Assembly: GCA_011109175.1 (NCBI GenBank)
Contig: RDEW01000018.1
Location: forward strand, 887,345-951,344
Reading direction: 5' to 3'
Origin: Dicyema japonicum
Taxonomy: Eukaryota > Dicyemida > Rhombozoa > Dicyemidae
Length of the DNA: 64,000 bases
Positions 45,197-56,919 of the stretch are shown piece by piece. Every line of letters begins with the position of its first letter. Positions within the stretch are counted from its first letter, which is position 1. Position numbers and translations under genes: made by a program. The notes below the pieces were generated by a model. That model ran no database searches, was not told the DNA's origin, and saw nothing but the letters and a program-made list of their open reading frames with translations.

Positions 45197-47563
45197 AGTA
45201 TCTGTGATGTTATGCACAAATATGTTAGGAAATCATAAATTAAAGCTCACTATTCATTGGAAAATCAAAAAAGTGCAAAGTGTTTCAAAAAATATTATTA
45301 TCGGTGTTCTGTTTCGTATTACAGTGCCAAAGAGCGTCTACTTAATTTTACAGAGACATATTCTAAAGTCTACTGTCATAAGTGTCTCAGAGATATCGGT
45401 TCAGTGTTCTCCACAAATCAAAAGCTCCGTTACACTGAAAGCCTAATAATTTTAACACCAGAGACCATGGTTACACAAACTAACTTATCACGTGATTCCA
45501 GCACGCACAAGCATGGACCTCAATTTGTCACGATGCTCCTCCCTCGACCCCACACAAGCACGTATCGGTCGATTCACCTATGGTAGTTTACATCAAATGC
45601 AGCAAGGGAGGGTTTTCTAGCAATTTAAATCAATAGTAAAAGTCTTTAATTATCATTTAATTATCATGAAAATTAGCAGTCAATATTAAATTAATAAAAA
45701 CATTCAAATCCTAAGCCACATCACCCTTTAATAATCAGGTCGATGCACTTTAGGCATACTTATGCGTTTTTACGTGTTGACTTTATTTTAGGTTCTGCTG
45801 AAATCCTATCCAAGACAAGGAAATCAAGCTCGTTTAAAACATTCGGTTGATTTTCCGGTTAGATCCTAACCATAGTAGACTCGAAAACCTCAGGAACTTC
45901 CACAACTTTCGATGCCTGTACTGGCTCATTTGTACAACGGTATTGATTTTCACATTTTTCTTAGGAATCTTTAATTTATCCAAATTCAGACCATCAAAAT
46001 TATCCACGTCATCCTCAGGTTTGCCAATTTCACTAAATGGGTAAATAATCAAATAAATAGTTTATTCGGCTGAGTTGGTAGAATTTTGTTATCTTCAATC
46101 GGAATAGAAACTTGGGAGCAAATTTGCTCAATTCCAACGTTCAGTCTTTTACCCCATTTGTTTACTAATCCACTTGTCTAAATCGAGTCTAAATAGCAGG
46201 AATCAGCTACCCATAGGAATCGGTATTTTCGTTTGAACTTGATTAATCAGTGAATTCAACTCAGATCAGATATAGGTTCATAACATGCAGTGACTTCCTC
46301 CTCTTTGAACAAATCACGTCAAAAACAATTTCCAAACGGCTTCCAAGAAACAGCTCAATGGAAACATAATCGAAAGGAGGAAGGGAAGTAGATGCTTCCT
46401 CCTTTACTTTTAGTAACATAGAGGACAGGAAAGCGTCCATACTTGCTTATCACTTCAACCACCAGACGGTCATAGTAAATACCTGCTTCAATAATGTGGT
46501 AATCCACTGTATGAACAGTGTGCACAAACTGAGTCACTATTTAATGTCAGAGAAATTCACGAATCACATAAAGAAGTAGAAATAAATGGCACGCAGGAGA
46601 AAAAAAATGGGAGACTACAGGAGTTGGCGTTCTTCTAAATGACCACCTGTAGGTTTTAATAGTTCTTATGAATGGGATCTGTCTCCTATGAAAATAACTT
46701 AGATTGAGAAATTAGTACAGGATTTCACGCAGTGTGAAATTTAGAGTAAGAACCAAGAAACTCCTGATCAATACGAAAAAATTAATAATTGACAGATTCA
46801 CTTATCAAAAAAGTCTAATCAATCATCTTGATTTATTACATTCTATAGTAACTTTTATTATAAAAGAATTTTTCCAATTTTTTATTAAGCTTTTTAAGAA
46901 AATTTGCATTTTTCGGGAAAACCTCAAAATTAGGGAATTTTCCTTTATATCGGGGTCGGACTTGAACATTTATGTTGAACCGTAGACGAGAAATTATTGA
47001 CTCGACTATGAATGATGAGGTTACTCGAAGACATATGAAATATCAACAACCTATCGAATGTCAAGTCCATTTTACAAACAAAAAGTAGCGTGTTAAAATT
47101 ATATACGTAATTCTCTACCCTATCAGTCATACTACTTTTACCCCATCCGCCATACTACTTATTTGTTATTACAGTGCTTCATGCTCTGTCTGTCTCCATG
47201 CAATCATGGCAAAGAGCTGCTCCCTCCATTACGTGGTGGTCTGTTCTAGTACGTCAACTCAACGTAGGTGATCTGTTCTGGATACATCACATTATAGATG
47301 TGACCAGATAATTTTACTGGCAGTTTTGCTGGACAGATTATGCCACTGCAGAGCTCCGCCAATTATGGCCAGCCATTCAAGAGCATCCAGGATAGCATGC
47401 TACTTGGGTATAGTTATATATTGTGCTAAAGATAGCTCTTGCCCAAAGCGAGATCGATTTAATGGGAGTGGTACCAGTATAAACGAATAAGATGTTCGAG
47501 TAAACGAGAACTATAAGTAGAAAGTTTTTTCTATTTTTTGAAAAATTTAAACATCAAAAAAAT
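45197..47563 (-). pseudogene. B2: family D 3' end, family B 5' region and insert
   Basis: Family D end at about 45449-45607; family B stretch at about 45834-46010; insert about 46015-47085 with the unidentified frame at 46355-46537. Confidence 0.55.
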
Positions 47564-47637
47564 GGTCCCCGACCGGATTCGAACCGGCAACATAGTGACT
47601 TTGAAACCACTGCTCTAAACATTGGAGCTACGAGGAC
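47564..47637 (-). tRNA. tRNA-like sequence, copy 5 (start of third period)
   Basis: Identical to copy 2. Confidence 0.6.
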
Positions 47638-47748
47638 CATTTCTATTGTTCTATTTTTCCTATTAGCCTCTGCATCTCAATATCCTTGGTATGATCTCCC
47701 TTTTTCCAATCCTGGATCCCCAATTAACGAAACAGTAGTACAATAATC

Positions 47749-48334
47749 ATGCAACGAAATGTACAATCAATAAAACTTTATTCAAGTTGCATGCATCGTT
47801 GTGATTATAGTGGTCGAAATACAAGACTCACTTTCGAACAAAAAATGCAAATATTGCGTTATAATGACGACAACAACATATTATAATGCAAAGAATTGCT
47901 GATAAATTTTCTTTTTTAAAACTGAAAAATTGCAGAAAGACTGTTAACTTATCTAAATATGTCGCGAGTCAAATTTGAAACAATTCAAAACTAAAAACTC
48001 TTCAACAAAAACAGTCAAAAATTAAAAGTTTCCGTAACTGATGAAAAGCTCGTTAAGTGAATGAATTTGATAGATTCAAAAGGTTTACTTAATGTTTTTA
48101 AATTTTAAAGTGCATTATTGCCATGTAAAACAGAATTCTTTGTTAAGCTCTTTCTCTAGACTATTTCAAAAAATCATGGATCATAATCCATATTTAAGAA
48201 AATGGATTAATTTTAGATTAGGAAATTACACGGACAAATGTGTACACACAATAATGTCGACATTGAAAGGTTTTTCAAAAAATTTAAAGAGGTTTCAAAA
48301 TCATATACCTGCATCAGATTTATTACCTGGATAA
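47749..48334 (+). pseudogene. Helix-turn-helix ORF relic (A3)
   Basis: Third-period copy of the A-type relic, same stops. Confidence 0.6.
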
Positions 48335-49671
48335 AACTGGGCTTTTTACAAGCTTTTTCCATCAAGAAGTAGTATTCGCAAGACTCCATTTGGAGGATAA
48401 AAGAAATTCAAAGATAGAGTATCTGTGAAGTCATTCACAAATATTTTGGAAATCATAAAATAATGGCGTTTATTCATTGGAAAATCAAAATATAAGATGT
48501 TTCAAAAAATATGATCATCGGTATTCTGTTTCGTCTTATAATGCCAAAGATCGTCTACTTTATTTTACGACGTATTATTCTTTAGTCTAGTCTCATACCA
48601 GGCACAGAGACATCGATTCTGAGTTTCAAAAGTCAATAGCTTTGTTAGATGAAAAGGCCTAATAATATTAACACCAGAGACTACGGTTAATCAAACTAAC
48701 TATTCACGTTATATCAGCACGCACTAGCATAGATCTCATCTTGGCCCGATGCTCTTTCCTCGACCCTAAACAACCACGTGTTGGTCGATTGACATAAGGC
48801 AGCTTATATCAGATGCAGCAAGGGATGGTATTCTATCAAATTAGAGCAAAAGTAAAAGTCTTTAATTATCATTTAATAATCATGAAAATTAGCAGTCAAT
48901 ATTAAATTCCCAAATTTTAAGCCACATCACCCTTTAATATCAGGTCGATCACCTTTAGGCTTTTTATGCGTTTTTTACGATTTGAATTTATTTTGGGTTC
49001 TGCTGAATTCTTATCAAAGTAAAGGAAGGAAACTAGTTTAAAACATTCGGTTAATTTTCCGTTGTAGATCTCCTACCATAGTAAGTAGGAAAACCTCAGG
49101 AACTTCCAAACATTTCGATACCTGTTCTAGCTCACTAGTTACACGGTATTGAGTTTCACTTTTTTTAGGAATCTTTAATATCTCAATATTCAGAGTGTTA
49201 AAATTATCTACGTAATTCTCTACCCTATCAGTCATACTACTATTACTCCATCCGCCATACTACTTATTTGTTATTCCAGTGCTTCCAGCTCTGTCTGTCT
49301 CCATGCATTCATGGCTAAGATCTGCTCCCTCCATTTACGTGGAGGTATGTTCTAGTACGTCAACTCAACGTAGGTGATCTGTTTTGGATACATCACATTG
49401 GAGATGTGACCAGATGATTTTACTGGCTAGTTTTGCCGGACTGACTATGCCACTGCCTAGCTTCGCCAAGTATAGCCAGCTATTCAAGAGCATCCAGGAT
49501 AGCATGCTACTTGGGTATAGTTATATATTGTACTAAAGATAGCTCTTGCCCAAATCGAGATCGATTTTCTGGGAGTGGTACCAGTATAAACGAATAAGAT
49601 GTTCGAGTAAGCGAAGACTATAAGTAGAAAGTTTTTTCTATTTTTTGAAAAAATTTAAACATCAAAAAAAT
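48335..49671 (-). pseudogene. A3: family D 3' end plus family B 5' coding region
   Basis: Family D end at about 48655-48810; family B stretch at 49038-49235. Confidence 0.55.
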
Positions 49672-49745
49672 GGTCCCCGACCGGATTCGAACCGGCAACA
49701 TAGTGACTTTGAAACCACTGCTCTAAACATTGGAGCTACGAGGAC
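49672..49745 (-). tRNA. tRNA-like sequence, copy 6
   Basis: Identical to copy 2; separates A3 from B3. Confidence 0.6.
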
Positions 49746-49855
49746 CATTTCTATTGTTCTATATTCCTATTAGCCTCTGCATCTCAATATCCTTGGTATG
49801 ATCTCCCTTTTTCCAATCCTGGATCCCCAATTAACGAAACAGTAGTACAATAATC

Positions 49856-50540
49856 ATGCAACGAAATGTACAATCAATAAAACTTTATTCGAGTTGCATG
49901 CATCGTTGTGATTGTAGTGGTCGAAATACAAGACTTACTATTGGACAAAAAATGAAAATATTGCGTTATAATGACGGCAACAACATATTATAATGCCAAA
50001 GAATTGCCGATAAATTTTTCTTTTTCTAAAGTGAACATTTGCCGAAAACAGTTAACCTTATCTTAATATATCGCGAGTCAATTTTAAAACAATTCAAATC
50101 TAAAAACTTTTCAACAAAAACAGTCAAAAAGTAAAAGTTTCCCCAACTTGATGAAAAGCTTGTTGAGTGGATGGATTTGATGGAATCAAAAAGCTTTCTT
50201 AAAGTTTTTTTAATTTTAAAGTGCATTAGTGCTATGTAAGGCAGAATATCCATTAAGATAAAATTCTTCGCTAAGAAACGATCTCTTGACTATTTCAAAA
50301 ACTCTTATGGAGTTGTATAAAAATTTAAAATAAGAAATTAAATTCGGATTAGGAATTACATGGACAAATGTGCACACACAAAAAGCGTCGACATTGAAGG
50401 GTTTTTCAGATTTTCAAGAGGTTTCAAAATCATATACCTGCGATCAGATTTATAACTGGAAAAAATGGGATTTTTAAAAGCTTATTCCATCCAGAAGTAT
50501 CTGCAAGAATCCATTCGGAGGATAAAAGAAATTCAAAGAT
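49856..50540 (+). pseudogene. Helix-turn-helix ORF relic (B3)
   Basis: Here CQRIADKFFFF is read where the other B copies have CQRIADKFSFF; otherwise as B1. Confidence 0.6.
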
Positions 50541-52903
50541 AGAGTATCTGTGATGTTATGCACAAATATGTTAGGAAATCATAAATTAAAGCTCACTATT
50601 CATTTGAAAATCAAAAAAGTGCAAAGTGTTTCAAAAAATATTATTATCGGTCTTCTGTTTCGTATTACAGTGCCAAAGAGCGTCTACTTAATTTTACAGA
50701 AACATATTCTAAAGTCTACTGTCATAAGTGTCTCAGAGATATCGGTTCAGTGTTCTCCACAAATCAAAAGCTCCGTTACACTGAAAGCCTAATAATTTTA
50801 ACACCAGAGACCATGGTTACACAAACTAACTTATCACGTGATTCCAGCACGCACAAGCATGGACCTCAATTTGTCACGATGCTCCTCCCTCGACCCCACA
50901 CAAGCACGTATCGGTCGATTCACCTATGGTAGTTTACATCAAATGCAGCAAGGGAGGGTTTTCTAGCAATTTAAATCAATAGTAAAAGTCTTTAATTATC
51001 ATTTAATTATCATGAAAATTAGCAGTCAATATTAAATTAATAAAAACATTCAAATCCTAAGCCACATCACCCTTTAATAATCAGGTCGATGCACTTTAGG
51101 CATACTTATGCGTTTTTACGTGTTGACTTTATTTTAGGTTCTGCTGAAATCCTATCCAAGACAAAAAAATCAAGCTCGTTTAAAACATTCGGTTGATTTT
51201 CCGGTTAGATCCTAACCATAGTAGACTCGAAAACCTCAGGAACTTTTACAACTTTCGATGCCTGTACTGGCTCATTTGTACAACGGTATTGATTTTCACA
51301 TTTTTCTTAGGAATCTTTAATTTATCCAAATTCAGACCATCAAAATTATCCACGTCATCCTCAGGTTTGCCAATTTCACTAAATGGGTAAATAATCAAAT
51401 AAATAGTTTATTCGGCTGAGTTGGTAGAATTTTGTTATCTTCAATCGGAATAGAAACTTGGGAGCAAATTTGCTCAATTCCAATGTTCAGTCTTTTACCC
51501 CATTTGTTTACTAATCCACTTGTCTAAAACGAGTCTAAATAGCAGGAATCAGCTACCCATAGGAATCGGTATTTTCGTTTGAACTTGATTAATCAGTGAA
51601 TTCAACTCAGATCAGATATAGGTTCATAACATGCAGTTACTTCCTCCTATTTGAACAAATCACGTCAAAAACAATTTCCAAACGGCTTCCAAGAAACAGC
51701 TCAATGGAAACATAATCGAAGGGAAGTAGATACTTCCTCCTCTTACTTCTAGTAACATAGAGGACAGGAAAGCGTCCATACTTGCTTATCATTTCAACCA
51801 CCAGACGGTCATAGTAAATACCTGCTTCAATAATGTGGTAATCCACTGTATGAACAGTGTGCACAAACCTAGTCACTATTTAATGTCAGAGAAATTCACG
51901 AATCACATAAAGAAGTAGAAATAAATGGCACGCAGGAGAAAAAAACTGGGAGACTACAGGAGTTGGCGTTCTTCTAAATGACCACCTGTAGGTTTTAATA
52001 GTTCTTATGAATGGGATCTGTCTCCTATGAAAATAACTTAGATTGAGAAATTAGTACAGGATTTCACGCAGTGAGAAATTTAGAGTAAGAACCAAGAAAC
52101 TCCTGATCACTAAGAAAAAATTAATAATTGAGAGATTCACTTATCAAAAAAGTCTAATCAATCATCTTGATTTATTACATTCTATAGTAACTTTTATTAT
52201 AAAAGAATTTTTCCAATTTTTTATTAAGCTTTTTAAGAAAATTTGCATTTTTCGGGAAAACCTCAAAATTAGGGAATTTTCCTTTATATCGGGGTCGGAC
52301 TTGAACATTTATGTTAAACCGTAGATGAGAAATTATTGACTCGACTATGAATGATGAGGTTACTCGAAGACATATGAAATATCAACAACCTATCGAATGT
52401 CAAGTCCATTTTACAAACAAAAAGTAGCGTGTTAAAATTATATACGTAATTCTCTACCCTATCAGTCATACTACTTTTACCCCATCCGCCATACTACTTA
52501 TTTGTTATTCCAGTGCGTCATGCTCTGTCTGTATCCATGCAATCATGGCAAAGAGCTGCTCCCTCCATTTACGTGGTGGTCTGTTCTAGTACGTCAACTC
52601 AACGTAGGTGATCTGTTCTGGATACATCACATTATAGATGTGACCAGATAATTTTACTGGCAGTTTTGCTGGACAGATTATGCCACTGCAGAGCTCCGCC
52701 AATTATGGCCAGCCATTCAAGAGCATCCAGGATAGCATGCTACTTGGGTATAGTTATATATTGTGCTAAAGATAGCTCTTGCCCAAAGCGAGATCGATTT
52801 TCTGGGAGTGGTACTAGTATAAACGAATAAGATGTTCGAGTAAGCGAGAACTATAAGTAGAAAGTTTTTTCTATTTTTTGAAAAATTTAAACATCAAAAA
52901 AAT
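50541..52903 (-). pseudogene. B3: family D 3' end, family B 5' region and insert
   Basis: Family D end at about 50792-50948; insert about 51360-52425 with the longest version of the unidentified frame (51637-51876: FDYVSIELFLGSRLEIVFDV). Confidence 0.55.
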
Positions 52904-52977
52904 GGTCCCCGACCGGATTCGAACCGGCAACATAGTGACTTTGAAACCACTGCTCTAAACATTGGAGCTACGAGGAC
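52904..52977 (-). tRNA. tRNA-like sequence, copy 7 (start of fourth period)
   Basis: Identical to copy 2. Confidence 0.6.
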
Positions 52978-53087
52978 CATTTCTATTGTTCTATTTTCCT
53001 ATTAGCCTCTGCATCTCAATATCCTTGGTATGATCTCCCTTTTTCCAATCCTGGATCCCCAATTAACGAAACAGTAGTACAATAATC

Positions 53088-53670
53088 ATGCAACGAAATG
53101 TACAATCAATAAAACTTTATTCGAGTTGCATGCATCGTTGTGATTATAGTGGTCGAAATACAAGACTCACTATCGAACAAAAAATGCAAATATTGCGTTA
53201 TAATGCCGACAACAACATATTATAATGCAAAGAATTGCTGATAAATTTTCTTTTTTAAAACTGAAAATTTGCAGAAAGACTGTTAACTTATCTTAATATG
53301 TCGCGAGTCAAATTTGAAACAATTCAAAACTAAAAACTCTTCAACAAAAACGTCAAAAATTAAAAAGTTTCCGCAACTGATGAAAAGCTTGTCAAGTGAA
53401 TGGATTTGATAGATTCAAAAGGTTTACTTAATGTTTTTAAATTTTAAAGTGCATTATTGCCATGTAAAACAGAATTCTTTGTTAAGCTCTTTCTCTAGAC
53501 TATTTCAAAAAATCATGGATCATAATCCATATTTAAGAAAATGGATTAATTTTAGATTAGGAAATTACACGGACAAATGTGTACACAATAATGTCGACAT
53601 TGAAAGGTTTTTCAAAAATTTAAAGAGGTTTCAAAATCATATACCTGCATCAGATTTATTACCTGGATAA
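53088..53670 (+). pseudogene. Helix-turn-helix ORF relic (A4)
   Basis: Fourth-period A-type relic, one base shorter in several runs. Confidence 0.6.
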
Positions 53671-55016
53671 AACTGGGCTTTTTACAAGCTTTTTCCATCA
53701 AGAAGTAGTATTCGCAAGACTCCATTTGGAGGATAAAAGAAATTCAAAGATAGAGTATCTGTGAAGTCATTCACAAATATTTGTGGAAATCATAAAATAA
53801 TGGCGTTTATTCATTGGAAAATCAAAATGTAAGATGTTTCAAAAATATGATCATCGGTATTCTGTTTCGTCTTATAATGCCAAAGATCGTCTACTTTATT
53901 TTACGACGTATTATTCTTTAGTCTAGTCTCATACCAGGCACAGAGACATCGATTCTGAGTTTCAAAAGTCAATAGCTTTGTTAGATGAAAAGGCCTAATA
54001 ATATTAACACCAGAGACTACGGTTAATCAAACTAACTATTCACGTTATATCAGCACGCACTAGCATAGATCTCATCTTGGCCCGATGCTCTTTCCTCGAC
54101 CCTAAACAACCACGTGTTGGTCGATTGACATAAGGCAGCTTATATCAGATGCAGCAAGGGATGGTATTCTATCAAATTAGAGCAAAAGTAAAAGTCTTTA
54201 ATTATCATTTAATAATCATGAAAATTAGCAGTCAATATTAAATTAATAATATTCCCAAATTTTAAGCCACATCACCCTTTAATATCAGGTCGATCACCTT
54301 TAGGCTTTTTATGCGTTTTTTACGATTTGAATTTATTTTGGGTTCTGCTGAATTCTTATCAAAGTAAAGGAAGGAAACTAGTTTAAAACATTCGGTTAAT
54401 TTTCCGTTGTAGATCTCCTACCATAGTAAGTAGGAAAACCTCAGGAACTTCCAAACATTTCGATACCTGTTCTAGCTCACTAGTTACACGGTATTGAGTT
54501 TCACTTTTTTTAGGAATCTTTAATATCTCAATATTCAGAGTGTTAAAATTATCTACGTAATTCTCTACCCTATCAGTCATACTACTATTACCCCATCCGC
54601 CATACTACTTATTTGTTATTCCAGTGCTTCCAGCTCTGTCTGTCTCCATGCATTCATGGCTAAGATCTGCTCCCTCCATTTACGTGGAGGTCTGTTCTAG
54701 TACGTCAACTCAACGTAGGTGATCTGTTTTGGATACATCACATTGGAGATGTGACCAGATGATTTTACTGGCTAGTTTTGCCGGACTGACTATGCCACTG
54801 CCTAGCTTCGCCAAGTATAGCCAGCTATTCAAGAGCATCCAGGATAGCATGCTACTTGGGTATAGTTATATATTGTGCTAAAGATAGCTCTTGCCCAAAT
54901 CGAGATCGATTTAATGGGAGTGGTACCAGTATAAACGAATAAGATGTTCGAGTAAGCGAAGACTATAAGTAGAAAGTTTTTTCTATTTTTTGAAAAAATT
55001 TAAACATCAAAAAAAT
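53671..55016 (-). pseudogene. A4: family D 3' end plus family B 5' coding region
   Basis: Family D end at about 53996-54150; family B stretch at 54383-54580. Confidence 0.55.
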
Positions 55017-55090
55017 GGTCCCCGACCGGATTCGAACCGGCAACATAGTGACTTTGAAACCACTGCTCTAAACATTGGAGCTACGAGGAC
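55017..55090 (-). tRNA. tRNA-like sequence, copy 8
   Basis: Identical to copy 2; last full copy before the array breaks. Confidence 0.6.
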
Positions 55091-55200
55091 CATTTCTATT
55101 GTTCTATATTCCTATTAGCCTCTGCATCTCAATATCCTTGGTATGATCTCCCTTTTTCCAATCCTGGATCCCCAATTAACGAAACAGTAGTACAATAATC

Positions 55201-55686
55201 ATGCAACGAAATGTACAATCAATAAAACTTTATTCGAGTTGCATGCATCGTTGTGATTGTAGTGGTCGAAATACAAGACTCACTATCGAAAAAAAATGCA
55301 AATATTGCGTTATAATGACGACAACAACATATTATAATGCCAAAGAATTGCTGATAAATTTTCATTTTTCTAAAGTGAACATTTGCCGAAAACAGTTAAC
55401 CTTATCTTAATATATCGCGAGTCAATTTTAAAACAATTCAAATCTAAAAACTTTTCAACAAAAACAGTCAAAAAGTAAAAGTTTCCCCAACTTGATAAAA
55501 AGCTTGTTGAGTGGATGGATTTGATGGAATCAAAAAGCTTTCTTAAAGTTTTTTTAATTTTAAAGTGCATTAGTGCTATGTAAGGCAGAATATCCATTAA
55601 GATAAAATTCTTCGCTAAGAAACGATCTCTTGACTATTTCAAAAACTCTTATGGAGTTGTATAAAAATTTAAAATAAGAAATTAAA
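55201..55686 (+). pseudogene. Helix-turn-helix ORF relic (B4), truncated at array end
   Basis: B-type sequence up to 55686, where it passes abruptly into a piece of another tRNA-like sequence (55687-55718). Confidence 0.6.
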
Positions 55687-55718
55687 CGGGCAACATAATA
55701 GTACGTCATACCACTGCT
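55687..55718 (-). other. Partial tRNA-like fragment at the array breakpoint
   Basis: The minus strand reads GCAGTGGTATGACGTACTAT then TATGTTGCCCG, half of a tRNA-like sequence. Its anticodon stem GTGGT/ACTAT would present GAC. The sequence is closest to copy 9 (61922-61996). Confidence 0.5.
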
Positions 55719-56580
55719 AACAAATAAAAAAACGAATATTAGCAAAAAATTTTTTTCAGAATCCGTGAATCATATTAATATATGAAAGATCGTGAGAATA
55801 AAAATATAGATCACAGTCACAACAAAACTTATAAACCACACAGATATACAAACCTGTGTAGGCACTCGACAAAGTAAGAAATATCAAATAATTAGAAGCC
55901 TTCTTCACATGCATCCACATAGACAAAAATGAGTTTTTGTGAGACAAAAAAATTTACATGTTGATCAAAGCCTATTCCTTTGCCTCCTGACAAATTCGCA
56001 CAGTTCCAAATCGATTCACGGTAAAAATCCCACTGCTTCTAGAAAGCCGTTGACCTCATTAGCCACCAATTTAGTCATTATTGCCACAACGCTCTCGGAT
56101 ATGCCAGGAATAGTAATATTAGATCTGGTAACGTAAGTGAACCTTCTATTTATCCATTCACATAAATAACAAAATTTAAAATATTTTATAAATAATAATT
56201 AGGAAATAATTATTATAAAAAAATTACTTGGAGCCTTTAAATTTAGATTTTTAAACGTCGACAAAAAAGTTTTAAACAATTCTTTGAAAAACACTTTAAA
56301 GTATATTTTAAATTTTATAATACTCCATAATGCATATTTGGATGATCTTGGAATGCTGATTATAATTTACTCAATTGAAATAATTTTATTTTACTTTTGA
56401 ATCAAATTCTATATTATTTTAATCTGATTTGTGTATTGAGGTTAATCAACGTGATATTTACATTGTGATTTTTTAAGATTTAAGTTAAGGTATATAAGAA
56501 ATTATACACTTTAAGACTGACTCAAAAAACATTAGTCTATTTTATATATTATAATATATATAGTTTTTGCCAGAAGGAAA
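55719..56580. other. AT-rich DNA with one family B RT scrap
   Basis: At about 55990-56110 the minus strand reads SESVVAIMTKLVANEVNGFL, matching LMTKLMVDEVMSF of the family B RT at 35.7 kb. The rest is AT-rich with no feature. Confidence 0.5.
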
Positions 56581-56581
56581 A

Positions 56582-56835
56582 TGGATGTTCTTGAAGTGCT
56601 ACCAGCATTTACAAATAAGATGCTCGAGAAAGCGAAGACTATAAATAGAAAGTTTTTTTTTATTTCTTTAAAAAACTTTATACATTAAAAATACAATTAA
56701 TAGTCCTCAATCTGATTTGAACCGGACAATTATAGCGTTAACCACTGCTCTAATCATTGTAGGTAGGAGGACCATTTCTTTTGTTCAATAAGTCTTTGAT
56801 TATCATTTAATATCACAAAATAGCAGTTAATAAAT
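56582..56835 (-). repeat. Diverged array unit fragment with decayed tRNA-like sequence
   Basis: Contains the upstream flank shared with array units (gtgctaccag...agatgctcgagaaagcgaag), a degraded tRNA-like sequence at about 56703-56772 (TTAGAGCAGTGGTTAACGC on the minus strand), and a piece with tctttgattatcatttaat. Confidence 0.65.
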
Positions 56836-56919
56836 TAATAATAATCACATATCTTAAGTGAAAATTTTAGAGAGAAAAAATGACGTACCTCTTAGTGGAT
56901 TTATTCGAAACAATTAGCT

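Larger units (their letters stand above)
36868..55686. repeat. Tandem array of about 5.34-kb higher-order repeats
   Basis: Near-identical sequence recurs with starts at 36868, 42220, 47564 and 52904 (spacings 5352, 5344, 5340). Each period has an A sub-unit (about 2.1 kb) and a B sub-unit (about 3.2 kb), themselves diverged copies of one another. Sub-unit plan on the plus strand: tRNA-like (minus), helix-turn-helix transposase relic (plus), family D LINE 3' end (minus), family B 5' coding region (minus), next tRNA-like. B carries an extra segment of about 1.06 kb. The array ends inside the fourth period's B sub-unit. Confidence 0.95.

Noticed and set aside
36868-55686. CRISPR array or simple satellite
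   Set aside because: Units are kilobases long, composite, and contain eukaryotic mobile-element pieces. There is no short repeat-spacer pattern.
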